This document shows positions 9,897 to 19,653 of a DNA stretch of 64,000 nucleotides, piece after piece. The position numbers and the translations under genes are program-made. The notes beneath the pieces were generated by a model. That model was not told where the DNA came from and did no database searches. It was given only the letters and a program-made list of their open reading frames with translations. The DNA comes from Paramoeba atlantica (lineage: Eukaryota; Discosea), in contig CDRNVI010000014.1 in the NCBI GenBank assembly GCA_977017575.1, positions 124,001 through 188,000 on the forward strand, written 5' to 3'. Position 1 is the first letter of the stretch. Each line of letters starts with the position of its first letter.

Positions 9897-10532
9897 TCAG
9901 GACCGGTAGGCACGGAATGCCCCACCATTGAGTACCTTAATTTTCGTCGCACCAACGTGGTAACCAAGGATAGACGGCAATTTGAAAATATCCAGTTCAC
10001 CATACAGATTTTGGTTCAAATTTAACACCAAATGAGACAAAGTGGATGGAAGTTTATGAAAGGTCACTTCGCCTTCAAAACAATTCTCGCTTAAAATAAT
10101 CCTTTCTAAACTTTGCGGTAAAACTTATAGGTCGATTTTTCCTGAAAAATTATTATTTTGTAATAAAAAATGCACGAGACTGGATGAGAGACTTCCCCAA
10201 GATACGGCTCCGCAGAGTCTGTTTGGTTCTACTCCAAACTCAACTAATGTTGATGGAAAATGCTCCCACCCCAGAGTGTTGCGTAGTCCGCGAAATGCCC
10301 ACCAAATTCGCACCACTTGGCCATGCTCATCACAAGTGACACCTTCCCACTCGTGAGCGGGTTTCTTCGTGTCCCATGAGTGGTGCTTTTCTGCGAGGTT
10401 CTGAGTCAGTAGTGCTAATTCATACTCTGGAGGGCGTTCTGCTTTCAATCGACCCAGACGAGAAGGAACTTTGATTTCATCCGAGGCTCCTACATACATG
10501 TATAATAATAAATTCAGGTTTGGGCGCGACAT
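9897..10532 (-). pseudogene. LRR gene with one in-frame TAA
   Basis: The frame opens at ATG 10532 and reads the family N-terminus, a cap variant (W-D-T-K-K-P-A-H-E-W, with His where the family has Cys) and LRRs to ...FSGKIDL. There it meets TAA (10125-10127). The same frame then continues for 75 codons with further LRR sequence (VLPQSLERIILSENCFEGEV, then another LP unit) to TGA at 9897-9899. The stop sits in a variable LRR position where neighbours have Ser or Thr. One C-to-A change (TCA to TAA) would explain it. Either a recent nonsense pseudogene or a readthrough site. Confidence 0.75.
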
Positions 10533-10825
10533 TTACAACAAGAAAATCAATTTGTTTTGTGAGATAATTTATTATTAAACGAATGTTCAAAGGACGACGT
10601 TCCGAAAAAAAAGAATCATTGAAAAGAAGTATTCTGCCGAATGATGTTCCGAAAAGAAGCATTTTATTCGTCATTATTTTCTTAGAGTTTTTTAAGAACA
10701 TGATAGCTGCTACGCTGGACGTCTATATTTCTACAATAGAATTTTAAGAATTTACAGTGGTTCTTATAAATTCCGAATATCCTGAATTCGGTCCGGCAGA
10801 GTGCACCGCCATATCGGCCTGCAAA

Positions 10826-11680
10826 TCACGATTTTTGGTGCTGCTTTACGATCCACCACAACGTAACACGGAATAACCTTACGGACATCGGGAGATAGAA
10901 ACTAACACAACCCTGTAGATGTCCTTCTTCTCGCAAGACATGTGAAACCTCTCCAGGAAGAGCACCCACCATTCCATCGGACAAGTACTGTATACACTCT
11001 CTATCCATTTTCCCATGAAATTTCCAACCCTCAATTTCACGTATCCCCTCCTTTCTTTCACTCCCCACCAATCTTCCCTCCTCTCTCCAAACCCTACCCC
11101 CCCATATGGTTGGTATGATTACCCAACACACACCGCAGCCTACCCTACCACACCCTATACTCTATTCCCCCCTCTCTATCCCCTTTCTCCTACCCCTCTC
11201 CTCCCCCCTCCTCTTCCCCTCCCCTTTCCCCCCCCCTCCCCCCTCCCCGCTCCCCGCCCCTCCCGCCGGGTCCCTCACCATCGTCCCCTCCACCGCCACC
11301 ACCTCCTCCACCATCAGCCCCTGCGCGCTCACCGCGGCCCGCACCCCCGGCAGGCTCTCCCGGAACGACCCCATGTCCACGACGCGCTGGGACAGCAGGC
11401 TGCCGGCCCGGGCGTGGGCCCCGCGCGCACTGACCCGCGCCGCGCCGTGGTCCAGGAGCGCCGCGAGCACCGGGGGGGCGAGCGTGTCGTGGAGGCCGGG
11501 GGGGAGGAGCGGGAGGGCGGGGGTGCGGGCCGCGGTGACCCGCGCGAGCTCGGAGAGGAGCAGGCGGAGGTCGGGGGACTCCCGGGTGGCGCGGGCGGTG
11601 CGCCAGAGGAGGGGCTGGAGACGCTGGGTGGCGTAGTGGAGGGCGTGGAGGGCGTGGCGGCGGGCGTAGAATTCGTTCAT
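10826..11680 (-). pseudogene. Uncharacterised GC-rich gene with one in-frame TAG
   Basis: From ATG 11680 the frame reads about 140 helical, Leu/Ala/Arg-rich residues, then a Gly/Glu/Lys/Arg low-complexity run, then TAG at 11162-11164. The same frame continues for over 100 codons to a TGA near 10826 and ends in an ordinary-looking globular segment (WKFHGKMDRECIQYLSDGMV... and a hydrophobic C-terminus). I recognise no domain. A plus-strand frame of 265 codons over the same DNA is compositional. The stop lies in low-complexity DNA, so a frameshift pair, sequencing error or readthrough are all possible. Confidence 0.45.
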
Positions 11681-11754
11681 AGGTGGGGGGGGGTAGGGGA
11701 GGGTTGGGACAAGAAGAAGAAAAAGAAAGGTGGAAGGGGAAGAAAAGAGTGTTT

Positions 11755-11850
11755 GGAGTTACCGGTAGGGGTAGGAGGAAGATCTGACGTAAAAAACGTC
11801 GTAGAATGGTAGATGAGGTCCCAAATTTTCAGAATAGTTTTTCTGAAATT
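11755..11850 (-). repeat. R1 fragment (inverted)
   Basis: The block GTAGATGAGGTCCCAAA and flanks match 49190-49240, which lies in an inverted R1 copy. The rest of the 11851-12274 spacer shows no gene. Confidence 0.45.
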
Positions 11851-12274
11851 GCCGGTGGAGCGCGCGGGTCGCCAAAAAATATAATTCTGTCCCAGGGCTA
11901 CCGCTCACAATTGGGCCTTGCTCGCAGACGTGGGCTTCGCTCACAGTTGGGCCTTGCCTCCAGACACATAAACTAGGTGTCGCAGTATAGGAAAATAAAT
12001 ACAGAATTAAGAATATAATTTATAACTAGCATCGTCACCCCACACACGAAAACAGCTTTTGTATGAATGTTGTTAGGACCAGGACGAGGTTACGAACTTA
12101 CTTCCCCATTACGGGGTCGTGTCCAACATTCGAACCTTTTTACAGAAACGGTATCTTTATCGTTTGAGTAGCTTTCCTACTCCTGTGCCTCCTTCTAAAT
12201 GACTGTTATTTGTGTAACATGAACCTACAAAAAAATAAAGCACAAGAGAAGAACAATGTCAACTGAATAAAATA

Positions 12275-12451
12275 CTGTCCCCCCCGGTTAAGCGCACCTC
12301 GTTTTCCGTGAAAAGCGCGCTTAAACGGGGGGGTCTGAATCAGTACATAAAAAAAAATTTGGCGCCGCTTCGCGGCGCCGGAGACTCCACCTCAACTTTA
12401 TGTGCGCCTAAACGGGGGGGTCTGACCGGGTGCGCTTAAGGGGGGGGGCAG
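12275..12451. mobile_element. MITE family M1, copy 1 (177 bp, TA-flanked)
   Basis: Inverted ends (CTGTCCCCCCCGGTTAAGCG; right end complement CTGCCCCCCCCCCTTAAGCG) are flanked by TA on each side. A GC palindrome, GGCGCCGCTTCGCGGCGCC, lies at 12361-12379. A colinear second copy is at 33932-34109. It has no coding capacity and is probably mobilised by a Tc1/mariner enzyme, given the TA flanks. Confidence 0.8.
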
Positions 12452-12525
12452 TATGTTGTACGTAGACACGTGTTTTCACATCTGCATGTTTTCTTTGCGT
12501 GTTATTTTGCGGAGCCTTATGAAAG

Positions 12526-12975
12526 TCAAGCGACTCTCTTGCCACTGAAGCAGAGATTTGATGGATACTGTCCTCCCCCACCTGTAATTGTTACAGGTCG
12601 ACCGCTCAATGAAAGTTCTCCAGTAAATTCATTTTCAGAAAGATTCAAAGTTCTCAATTCTCGCGGAAGCGCGCCGAGGTCTACAGTTCCATTCTCTAGT
12701 CCACAGAAGAAGAAGAAGTCGACAGAGGTGGATCGGAAAATCACCAAAATCGACTTCCCCGTGCATGCGACAGAACCGATCCATAATAACCATTACAGTA
12801 TTCGGAAGGAATCTATAATTCAAGAAACCACCATGGTGATACGAACTCCAGTCTACGGTACCAACTTTTTTTGTTCATTGCACCAAATTCCGTGCCACCG
12901 ACAAAGAGGTGTCTCGGAGTTCCACGATGAATGAGGTTGTGTAACATTCTCAACTACACGGGAAAAGACGAGCTA
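12526..12975 (-). pseudogene. LRR gene remnant
   Basis: Pieces of the LRR family are spread over different frames. Around 12855-12960 the cap is recognisable (W-N-S-E-T-P-L-C-R-W-H-G-I-W-C). At 12526-12700 an LRR unit reads TVDLGALPRELRTLNLSENE with a following FTGEL. Stops and frame changes separate the pieces and the middle repeats are mostly lost. Confidence 0.65.
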
Positions 12976-13185
12976 GGGAGGAAGATTGTAAGTATTGCTT
13001 CGTGCAGGAGTATCCATGAGAATAGTACGTATGAAAAAGCTCAAATAATTCGGATTATTTATGAAAAAAGTCCATTGTAGGTAAGCAGGTAGCGTAATGT
13101 AGAACCATGTGGTATATTCGTGACAAAGAAACATTTTTCCTGCAACATCTAACATTGTAAACATGTGTTCTTATTTCTTTTTCAT

Positions 13186-14136
13186 TTAATCAATTTGTAT
13201 TTGTGATTTCGTCTCGTCGCTACCAGTCTGACCCTCTTCTCGACATTGTTCGCGCAGTTCCTGGGCTTTTTTCACGTACGGGAATTTCTCTTCCTCTGTC
13301 ATGACTCTCCACCGCGCTCCTAACTCCTTCGCGATCTGTGAGACTTTCCATCCTGGATGCTCTTTCATCAGCAAAGGACGTGCTTCGCCGGTAAACACAA
13401 AATACGCCGAGAGTGGGCGTTTTTTCGTGATTACCGATTTCACGTTTCCAGTGGTTGACCCAACTGAACCAGGAGGGTTCGTTTTATTTGCCGATACAAC
13501 ACTGCTTGTCCCCTTCGTGCTTACCTTTGGGCTGGATGCTCCAGAAAGCCTAGACCGAATCAGTGGCACCCAGTCCGCAAATCCAGTCGCTTTCAACGCG
13601 GCCTCGATGTCTTGTCGTTGCAAGACATGGCGGGAGGGCAAGTAGTGATCCTCGGGTAGGTTTTCGAGCTCGGACTGTGTCATCAGGAGCCGCGGGTCGA
13701 CGACCGCCTCCGAGGCCGTAGAGGTGAGCATCATAAGAAACAGTTGCGCAATCTTGTGTATCCCCACACGAGCCTCCCGAGACAAGGCGTACCCGGGAGG
13801 GAGGGCTTGCGTCATGTAGGGGACGGAAACAGAGAGGGGAAAGGGAGAGAAGAGGGATGAGGGTGCGTTTGTTGTGTCAGCTGGTGGGGTCTGAGGCTGT
13901 ACATCGCTTTTAGTGCCGAATAAGGAGGTCTCGATATTATGGGTTGAACTTTGAATGGTTTGTAGTTCTTCGTCGAGAATAATGGGGACTGACGGGGCTG
14001 CATGGGGGGAAGAGAGAAAATTCGGCTCCGCACGACGCGTTGTGGAAAGCGTATCGTTTTCATGAACCTCCGGAGCTGAATCAAATGAAACGGAACTGCT
14101 TTGACTGTGCTCCGCGGAAGAGGATTCATCAATCAT
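13186..14136 (-). CDS. HMG-box protein
   Basis: 316 residues. The C-terminal quarter (about 235-305) is an HMG box: KKRPLSAYFVFTGEARP start, a W in the first third (HPGWKVSQIAKELG), then ARWR and EKFPYVKKAQE, giving the usual three helices and basic N-terminal strand. The first 90 residues are Ser/Thr/Pro-rich and likely disordered. Residues 105-185 look folded (a hydrophobic helical block, IHKIAQLFLMMLTSTA) but match nothing I know. HMG-box proteins bend DNA and act in nuclear or mitochondrial chromatin; which one cannot be told. No obvious mitochondrial presequence. Confidence 0.85.
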   Translation of the reverse strand: MIDESSSAEHSQSSSVSFDSAPEVHENDTLSTTRRAEPNFLSSPHAAPSVPIILDEELQTIQSSTHNIETSLFGTKSDVQPQTPPADTTNAPSSLFSPFPLSVSVPYMTQALPPGYALSREARVGIHKIAQLFLMMLTSTASEAVVDPRLLMTQSELENLPEDHYLPSRHVLQRQDIEAALKATGFADWVPLIRSRLSGASSPKVSTKGTSSVVSANKTNPPGSVGSTTGNVKSVITKKRPLSAYFVFTGEARPLLMKEHPGWKVSQIAKELGARWRVMTEEEKFPYVKKAQELREQCREEGQTGSDETKSQIQID

Positions 14137-14269
14137 GAGCCTGACTATAAACCCCTGTCATACGTAGAAGTGCTGTCGAGATTTAAACAAACGGAAACTA
14201 TATTTTTTTAGTGAAGTATTCTATCAGTAGGCCGTTTTATCTGCTGTAATCTAATTAGCAACTGCGATT

Positions 14270-14352
14270 ATTGTAGTTATTGTCTAACTACCGGTCTACC
14301 TTCGATTATTGAAAAAACGTGAACAAAAACAAAAAACAAATAAAGAGGAATA
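14270..14352 (+). repeat. R1 fragment split by a Tc1-like element
   Basis: The block TAACTACCGGTCTACCTTCG...GAGGAATACAG matches the 5' part of R1. It ends exactly at the TA where the transposon 14353-15925 is inserted. After the transposon, TAGTAATAAATTTA resumes as in R1 (GTAATATAATA). Confidence 0.6.
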
Positions 14353-15925
14353 CAGGGGGGGGCACGAAAACTGACAGGGTCCGCATTTTAGCGTCCTGAG
14401 GCAGTTTGAGCTGATTTTTGTTGCAAACGAGAGATCTCGTTCTGAATATCGTGTCTACGCTATTTAAAATACAAAAACGTTCGCCGGAAAACATTTCCAA
14501 TGAGTTACAAAAGTGAAATTTTAAAGATTTTGCAAATTGAAAAACGGGTCTAAGATTCGTAATTTTTACGTACCACGGCCCAAAAAGTACCCAGAAAGTA
14601 GGTCTTAATAGCCAGTATTCCCACCTCCACGCTCACGTAGTATAGCGAGGCGCGTGGGAAGACTCTTTAGCGTATTCACATACGCCTCGTGACATTCGTT
14701 CAACAAATATTCCTTGGCCTTTGGAATAGCCGCTTGTAATTCTTTTCGATTCTGTGGACGGAGATGGCTGTGGATGTACTTATCCATCATGCTCCACAAA
14801 TTCTCAATCAAATTGAGATCAGGAGATTTCGAAGCCAATCAATAATTTTGATGTCTTCCAACTTACCTATTCTCCTGGCTTCCCCATGCCCTGGCGCGTT
14901 GTCAAGGACAATTGTAGCCCCGGGGCGGTGATGCATCCAGTCGAAAAACCCATTTCGTTTTTTCATTGCATTCAAAAAGACCTCATTTGTAACAGTTTCA
15001 TTTGGTGCGAACTCATGGAAACACGCATCAGGCACTTCCCAACGGAGACAGGTGGCCATGAATACATGAACTCCTTTCCCCCCATACCACCTGTCTAATT
15101 GTACTGGTGTTTCCTTGGGGGGGTCAGTCATTTTTGCAAGGTACGTAATTTTTTACCATGTGATCCGCATCGAAAGATTTTTTCGTCGCACCACACAATA
15201 CGAGACAGCTGATCTGGGCTGAATCCCTCAAAGTAATCAGCAAGTTGTAGTCTAGCAGCTTTGTGCTCAGCTGTTAAAAAAGGCTTGTGCGACATCGTCT
15301 TAATGACGTATCCCATCTTTTTCAAACTCCGTTTCACGGTGTTTAGACTACGTGGATAAAGTACTTTATCCACTCTCTTATGTACCCATTTAAACCCCGG
15401 ACACCCGAATTGTGTGTCTCGCTCAGCATCAACAATAGCACAGAGCATGGCTCGGAACTCCTCCGTATCAACGCCGTTATCGCGCGAGTAGGGTGCACGT
15501 GCCACGTCACCTGACTCATCGAAACGCGCTTTGTACCGAGAGACAGAGCTCTCTGAACAGTTCATCATACGTGCCGTATCCGGAATAGATGTCCCACGGT
15601 GTCTTTCGTGTGCGCAGACAATGCGCACAGGATATGAACACTGTTCTGGTGATAGCTGGCGACGGTTTAGTCTATTCCGTTGACCCATAGTAAGGTAAAA
15701 AGAAGAAAAAATAGCTTTTTTTTACGTTTTTCGATACTTTTTGCAAAATATTTTGCCCAAAATTTCAATATTTTGTAAATATTTTTTTTGATTAGCAGAA
15801 ACGGGCTCCAAATAGCGTAGACACGATATTCAGAACGAGATCTCTCGTTTGCAACAAAAAGCAGCTCAAACGGCCCTAGGACGCTAAAATGCGGACCTTG
15901 TCAGTTTTCGTGCCCCCCCCCCCTG
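14353..15925 (-). mobile_element. Tc1/mariner-type transposon with ~110-bp terminal inverted repeats
   Basis: Left end 14353-14465 and right end 15815-15925 are inverted copies. They start CAGGGGGGGGCACGAAAACT and include the block GAGATCTCTCGTT / AACGAGATCTCTC and GTGTCTACGCTATT. TA dinucleotides (14351-14352, 15926-15927) flank the element, as expected for this superfamily. It carries one transposase on the minus strand, broken by frameshifts. It sits within an R1 repeat, so it is younger than that R1 copy. Confidence 0.88.
14605..15688 (-). pseudogene. Tc1/mariner transposase with two frameshifts
   Basis: Three frame segments are in order. 15128-15688 reads the N-terminal helix-turn-helix region (SIPDTARMMNCSESSVSRYK) and RIVWCDEKIF with the first Asp. 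14808-15131 reads WYGGKGVHVFMATC and TIVLDNAPGHGEARR with the second Asp. 14605-14838 reads SKSPDLNLIENLWSMMD with the catalytic Glu and the usual C-terminal GGGNTGY-type end. Two frame changes, near 15130 and 14835, break an otherwise full-length enzyme of about 350 residues. All three acidic residues are still encoded. Confidence 0.85.
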
Positions 15926-16155
15926 TATAGTAATAAATTTATAATTTACAGTCAAAGTGCTTATTAACAATAATAATAGTTAACGGAATATTTTCACAGT
16001 CCGCTCTTTGTGCTCATGCACGTGTATGTGAACACCGTACATTACCACATAAGGATCGCTCTATCAAATTAACTGTAACGTGGGGTTGGTTATGCCACGA
16101 GATAGTTCCCCAACTCCTTTGCACAAAGTCTGGATCACTATCCTCGTCACTGACC

Positions 16156-16746
16156 TTGCTAAAAAAATATGATTCATTCAGAGCTCAGGTGCCATCGGAG
16201 GATGTTGGTAATGTACTTCCAAACAATGTCCGTACTCTCTATTGCGACATGCACAGATTGAAAGAGCATGTTTTGGGTGGTATTCGTAGTTCTGTCGATG
16301 AATACGATCTTTCCGGTATGGCCATTGATGCGGGAATCATTCGATTGCATCATGAGCATGTTCTTATTGCAGTCTTGTATATAGGCCCCCATAAATGGCT
16401 AATGCCACCAATGTACCACCCAAAGTTTGGATCTTTCAGCTGTAAAGATACTGCCGAAATTGTAGTCAGAGAACTAAAGAGGTGTCTGCAAGGAGCACGT
16501 TTTTCCAAACTAGCGTATCTGGTGGTAGATGGGTGTGCAGTGAATCACGTAGCACTTCTGAGGCGTCTAGTAGGAGGAAGATTCCTAAAACTAGACTCGC
16601 CGTGTCATCCTGTGCCATTTTTTGCCATCCACAGAGAGGGTAAACTTGCAGTGTCCATCGAAAGGATGAAGGGAACTCATGATAAAGTTTCAATGATTTC
16701 AATAAATGAAAATATTAGAAATTTACAAAGCGGCACTATACAGTAA
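16156..16746 (+). pseudogene. Possible transposase fragment (unassigned family)
   Basis: 196 codons without a proper ATG start; an upstream frame at about 16093-16168 seems to join through an A-run frameshift. Segments such as YDLSGMAIDAGIIRLHHEHVL and KLAYLVVDGCAVNHVALL look like RNase-H-fold strands with acidic ends, seen in several transposase families. I cannot place it in hAT, MULE or another superfamily. Right after it, 16757-16791 ends in GTGGGGGCGGCACAG followed by TA, the same end as the element at 17990-18820. It is probably the remains of an autonomous copy. Confidence 0.3.
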
Positions 16747-16888
16747 GTGGGGGGGGAGTACACCGCGGTACTATAAGTGGGGGCGGCACAGTAAGTTTAT
16801 TCGAATGATATTTATTCCGTTAATAAGTACTTTGACGGTCATAGAAGATAGTACACTGCCGACTAATATTTTTACCATTTTTATTTAA

Positions 16889-17428
16889 TAAAGCGCAAAC
16901 TGGTCGAGTATCACGCACATCTTTGTCACACTTGTTGTCTTCCTCGATCAGCGGAAGTTGGCGGAGCATAAGCTCGTCCACGAGCAGGCCGCTGTCCCCG
17001 CGACCGCCGCCCACCTTCTCAAGGAACACCGACGGGGGGCATCAGATATCAAGGACCTCCAGTGGGCCTCAGCCTCCGAACTACACAACGCGTGGCTCCG
17101 TGAACTCCGGCGCTTCGCCTTACTAAACAGGACCCCAACAACCCCGGTGAGTGGGCACACTGACGTAGACTCTACGCCGCCCCCTATGGCAGACGCTCCT
17201 CGACTTCGCCACCAGTCGGGGGGAGCGCACGGCCCACCGGGGACGCCTCCCCTCCCCATCCCCTCCCCTCCGGAACTCTACGAGTTCCCTCGCATGGACG
17301 TCAGGGTGTTCGACGGAACCACCCACGGCTCATGCATCAACACAAACCTCCCCCTCCCCGAAAATATTCCCTTCTTCCTTTGGCACACGCTGGCTCTGGC
17401 CCACGATTTCGCATGCCCATGTATGTAA
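16889..17428 (+). CDS. Uncharacterised GC-rich ORF, partial
   Basis: The frame is open from about 16889 (first ATG 16958) to 17428. The first 60 residues look helical and charged (HLLKEHRRGASDIKDLQWAS, then LHNAWLRELRRFA). A Pro/Thr-rich linker follows, then a short globular-looking end. No family recognised. It is on the plus strand, unlike all host genes, and sits between transposon ends, so an element-encoded or captured fragment is likelier than a resident gene. Confidence 0.3.
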
Positions 17429-17989
17429 GATTGATTGACACAATAATACTTCCTGTGGCATACTTCAAGAGTTACATACAAAACGATTTCAAAGAATATG
17501 ATTGTTGTCGCTGATCGTATTCCTTTTAATCTTCGATACTTCTTCTTACTCTACTTTGCGCCAATATGGAAACTAGTTAAGAAATATGAATGTACAATGC
17601 CCGTCGCCAAACGTTCATTCCTATAAATCAAAAATTCCCTTGTACTTCTAGTACTAAACGGGTTCTCTGTTTGATTTGCAAACCGCGGGTTTCGGTACAC
17701 ACCCACCCGCGGCCCCTCAATAATAAGCACTAAAATTGCTTCATTATTTTGAAAAAGAAACAGTGTGGATCAGAGGAGATCTCTAGAGATCGATGAAGAT
17801 AATTCTTGAACGCCCAAAGGGACTACCTGCAGACTCTTCATTTCAACAGCGGCGAAAATCTGTACAAAAATTCGTACCAAAAAAAAAAATCGCGCCGCTT
17901 TGCGGCGTTGTTCTTCTGAACGATGCGTCAAAATTGCGCTTAAGTGGGTCAAACGGTTGCGCATAAGTAGGGGGGACAGTAATTATAAC
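17429..17989. other. Spacer ending in a MITE fragment
   Basis: No gene seen. From about 17880 the sequence resembles MITE M1: a degenerate GC palindrome at 17893-17907 and a right end (GCGCATAAGTAGGGGGGACAG) finishing at 17979 before TA. A left end was not found. Confidence 0.4.
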
Positions 17990-18030
17990 ACAGTGCCCCC
18001 CCACTTATTTGTCGTAGTCCCACCCCCCAA

Positions 18031-18444
18031 TTAATTGTCCTTTTTGACGAGACTGGGCAGGAGGCGCCGCGAAGCGGCGCCGGAAGTTTTTTTAGGGGGG
18101 GGGGGGCAATTTTTCCCTACCAACCTGCGCTGTTTTATGGCCAAAGGAATATCGCGGCGTGTGTTTTGGCGTCTCCCGGACGTGGCTCTGCAATTCAGTT
18201 CAACTTTTGCTCGAAGAGGGCCTTTCAAAGGGACCATTCCTTCATTTTCATCATCCGAATCAGAACTGTTGCTCGCAGAACCGGAGTCTTCAGAAGAGCT
18301 ATCGTTCAAGGATTCTTCACTGGAAGAATTCGAGTTGCTTTCAATAATCCCGACCCCCCATTCACGACGCTCCTGGCGAAGCTTCTCTATTTCGAGATAA
18401 AACAATTTTTCCTCAAATCCAGGAATCTCAGAGCTTTTTTGCAT
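18031..18444 (-). CDS. Element-encoded acidic/serine-rich protein fragment
   Basis: 137 codons. The first 40 residues form a charged helix (KLFYLEIEKLRQERREW). A Ser/Asp/Glu-rich low-complexity run follows (about 45-90), then a basic tail that runs into the element's terminal repeat. It lies wholly inside the mobile element and is probably the N-terminal remnant of the lost transposase or an accessory protein. No domain recognised. The first in-frame methionine may not be the real start. Confidence 0.35.
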   Translation of the reverse strand: MQKSSEIPGFEEKLFYLEIEKLRQERREWGVGIIESNSNSSSEESLNDSSSEDSGSASNSSDSDDENEGMVPLKGPLRAKVELNCRATSGRRQNTRRDIPLAIKQRRLVGKNCPPPPKKTSGAASRRLLPSLVKKDN

Positions 18445-18534
18445 GAACAGGGATAATTTTTCGTAAAAATTCTCAAAGGTGAAATAATAAGAAAAACGGA
18501 ATAATAAGTGTGCTGGGGGTTTACTGTGTACTTC

Positions 18535-18612
18535 TCTTTATATTTTCACTATTTTTGTTCACTTGTTTTTCAATAATCGAGGGTAGAGCGGTAGTTATAC
18601 AACCACCGCAAT
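18535..18612 (-). repeat. R1 fragment (inverted)
   Basis: The complement reads GCGGTGGTTGTATAACTACC then CGCTCTACCCTCGATTATTG, the R1 5' block. Confidence 0.7.
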
Positions 18613-18820
18613 AAACTAATTACTAGTACGGGAAAGGCAGAAAAACTACTCATACAATAATACCGTTTCTGTAAAGCCAACTTTATCCGAACGCTTTGGA
18701 GATTTCTAAAATAATGAAAAAAGTTTGGGAACTTTGTTTCACCTAACCAAATAAATTAAGCCCCCCACTTAATTGTCCTTTTTTTGAGAAAGTGGTGACA
18801 AATAAGTGGGGGCGGCACAG

Positions 18821-19330
18821 TACCTTTCTAGGTCCGTCGGGTCCGGACCCAAGTGGGTCCATAGGGACGGGTCCGGACTCGGGTCCTCGGACCCACGGAC
18901 CCATTCTTTTATGTTAATTTGTAACAACGCTGGGTTTAGTTCCGAGCAATTATGTGGTTTGATGGTGGTGGGCGGCGGGGAGGGTGGATGGAGAGGAACA
19001 TTTACCGATATCGCATTGACATAAATGGAAAATGGAGAATAAATAAAATTATTTATAATTATTTATAATCAGCGCGATCTCATAAAGACGTCTAGTAGAG
19101 TAGTAAACGAGTTGAATATCTCTTCTAAATGATATGTAGAATCACGACTTTCGCGCTATATTAAACTAATTTGAAAGGTAATATCATAAATCATGTCATG
19201 TAAATTTTTCTGCACGTACCCAGAGAAACAACCATTGAATTTATTACTATAACATCTGCTAATACTATTGCCACCCTACTAACGAACGGGAAAAATCTTT
19301 TACAGCCACCAAAACTTTTGACTATGGAAA
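18821..19330. other. Spacer with GGTCCGGACC palindromes
   Basis: No gene. Positions 18828-18902 contain GGGTCCGGACCC- and GGGTCCGGACTC-type palindromes, also seen at 25041-25068 and 35878-35905. The rest is AT-rich. Confidence 0.35.
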
Positions 19331-19342
19331 TATTGGATTAGC

Positions 19343-19478
19343 CTTGCGGCCCGAGCAGGCGTCGAGTGCCGTCTGGGAAGGGGGTAGCAAGACAATGAAG
19401 GTCGGTGACCTGAGACTCTACCCTAACGGTTGGCGCTGCAGAGCCCTCCGTGTCTTCTTCTTCTTCTTCTTCTTCTTC
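19343..19478 (+). mobile_element. SINE-like insert with CTT tail and 12-bp target duplication
   Basis: A 136-bp insert: a GC-rich body of about 110 bp and a (CTT)n tail. The 12-mer TATTGGATTAGC is directly repeated at 19331-19342 and 19479-19490. This is the signature of target-primed insertion. The body has no recognised tRNA promoter boxes, and its source RNA is unknown. Confidence 0.75.
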
Positions 19479-19653
19479 TATTGGATTAGCGTCCTATATA
19501 AGAAAATATATAAATAATTTTCTTTTGTTGTTGTTTACTACAGGGGTTTCACTGCAGGGGAACTTTCGGTCAAAGTGAAGCATTATTGCGCCTTTTTTGA
19601 AAAAAAGTAAAGTTTTTTTAATTTTCTATTTTTCGACCGCTACTACTTATTTC

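Larger units (their letters stand above)
17990..18820. mobile_element. Non-autonomous element with CACTTATTTGTC ends
   Basis: The left end reads CAGTGCCCCCCCACTTATTT. The right end, complemented, reads CTGTGCCGCCCCCACTTATT, followed by TA at 18821. Both ends also share AATTGTCCTTTTT. A GC palindrome sits at 18063-18081. The body holds one acidic ORF and an inverted R1 fragment, so R1 has inserted into it or was captured. Confidence 0.6.

Noticed and set aside
10125-11164. General stop-codon reassignment in this genome
   Set aside because: Only two loci show an in-frame stop, both possibly pseudogenes; the long genes (1,560 and 1,073 codons) have none.
11015-11812. 265-codon plus-strand ORF and a 176-codon one over the same GC-rich DNA
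   Set aside because: Pro/Arg/Gly-dominated composition caused by C-rich low-complexity DNA; the minus-strand frame has balanced, helical-looking sequence and the right orientation.
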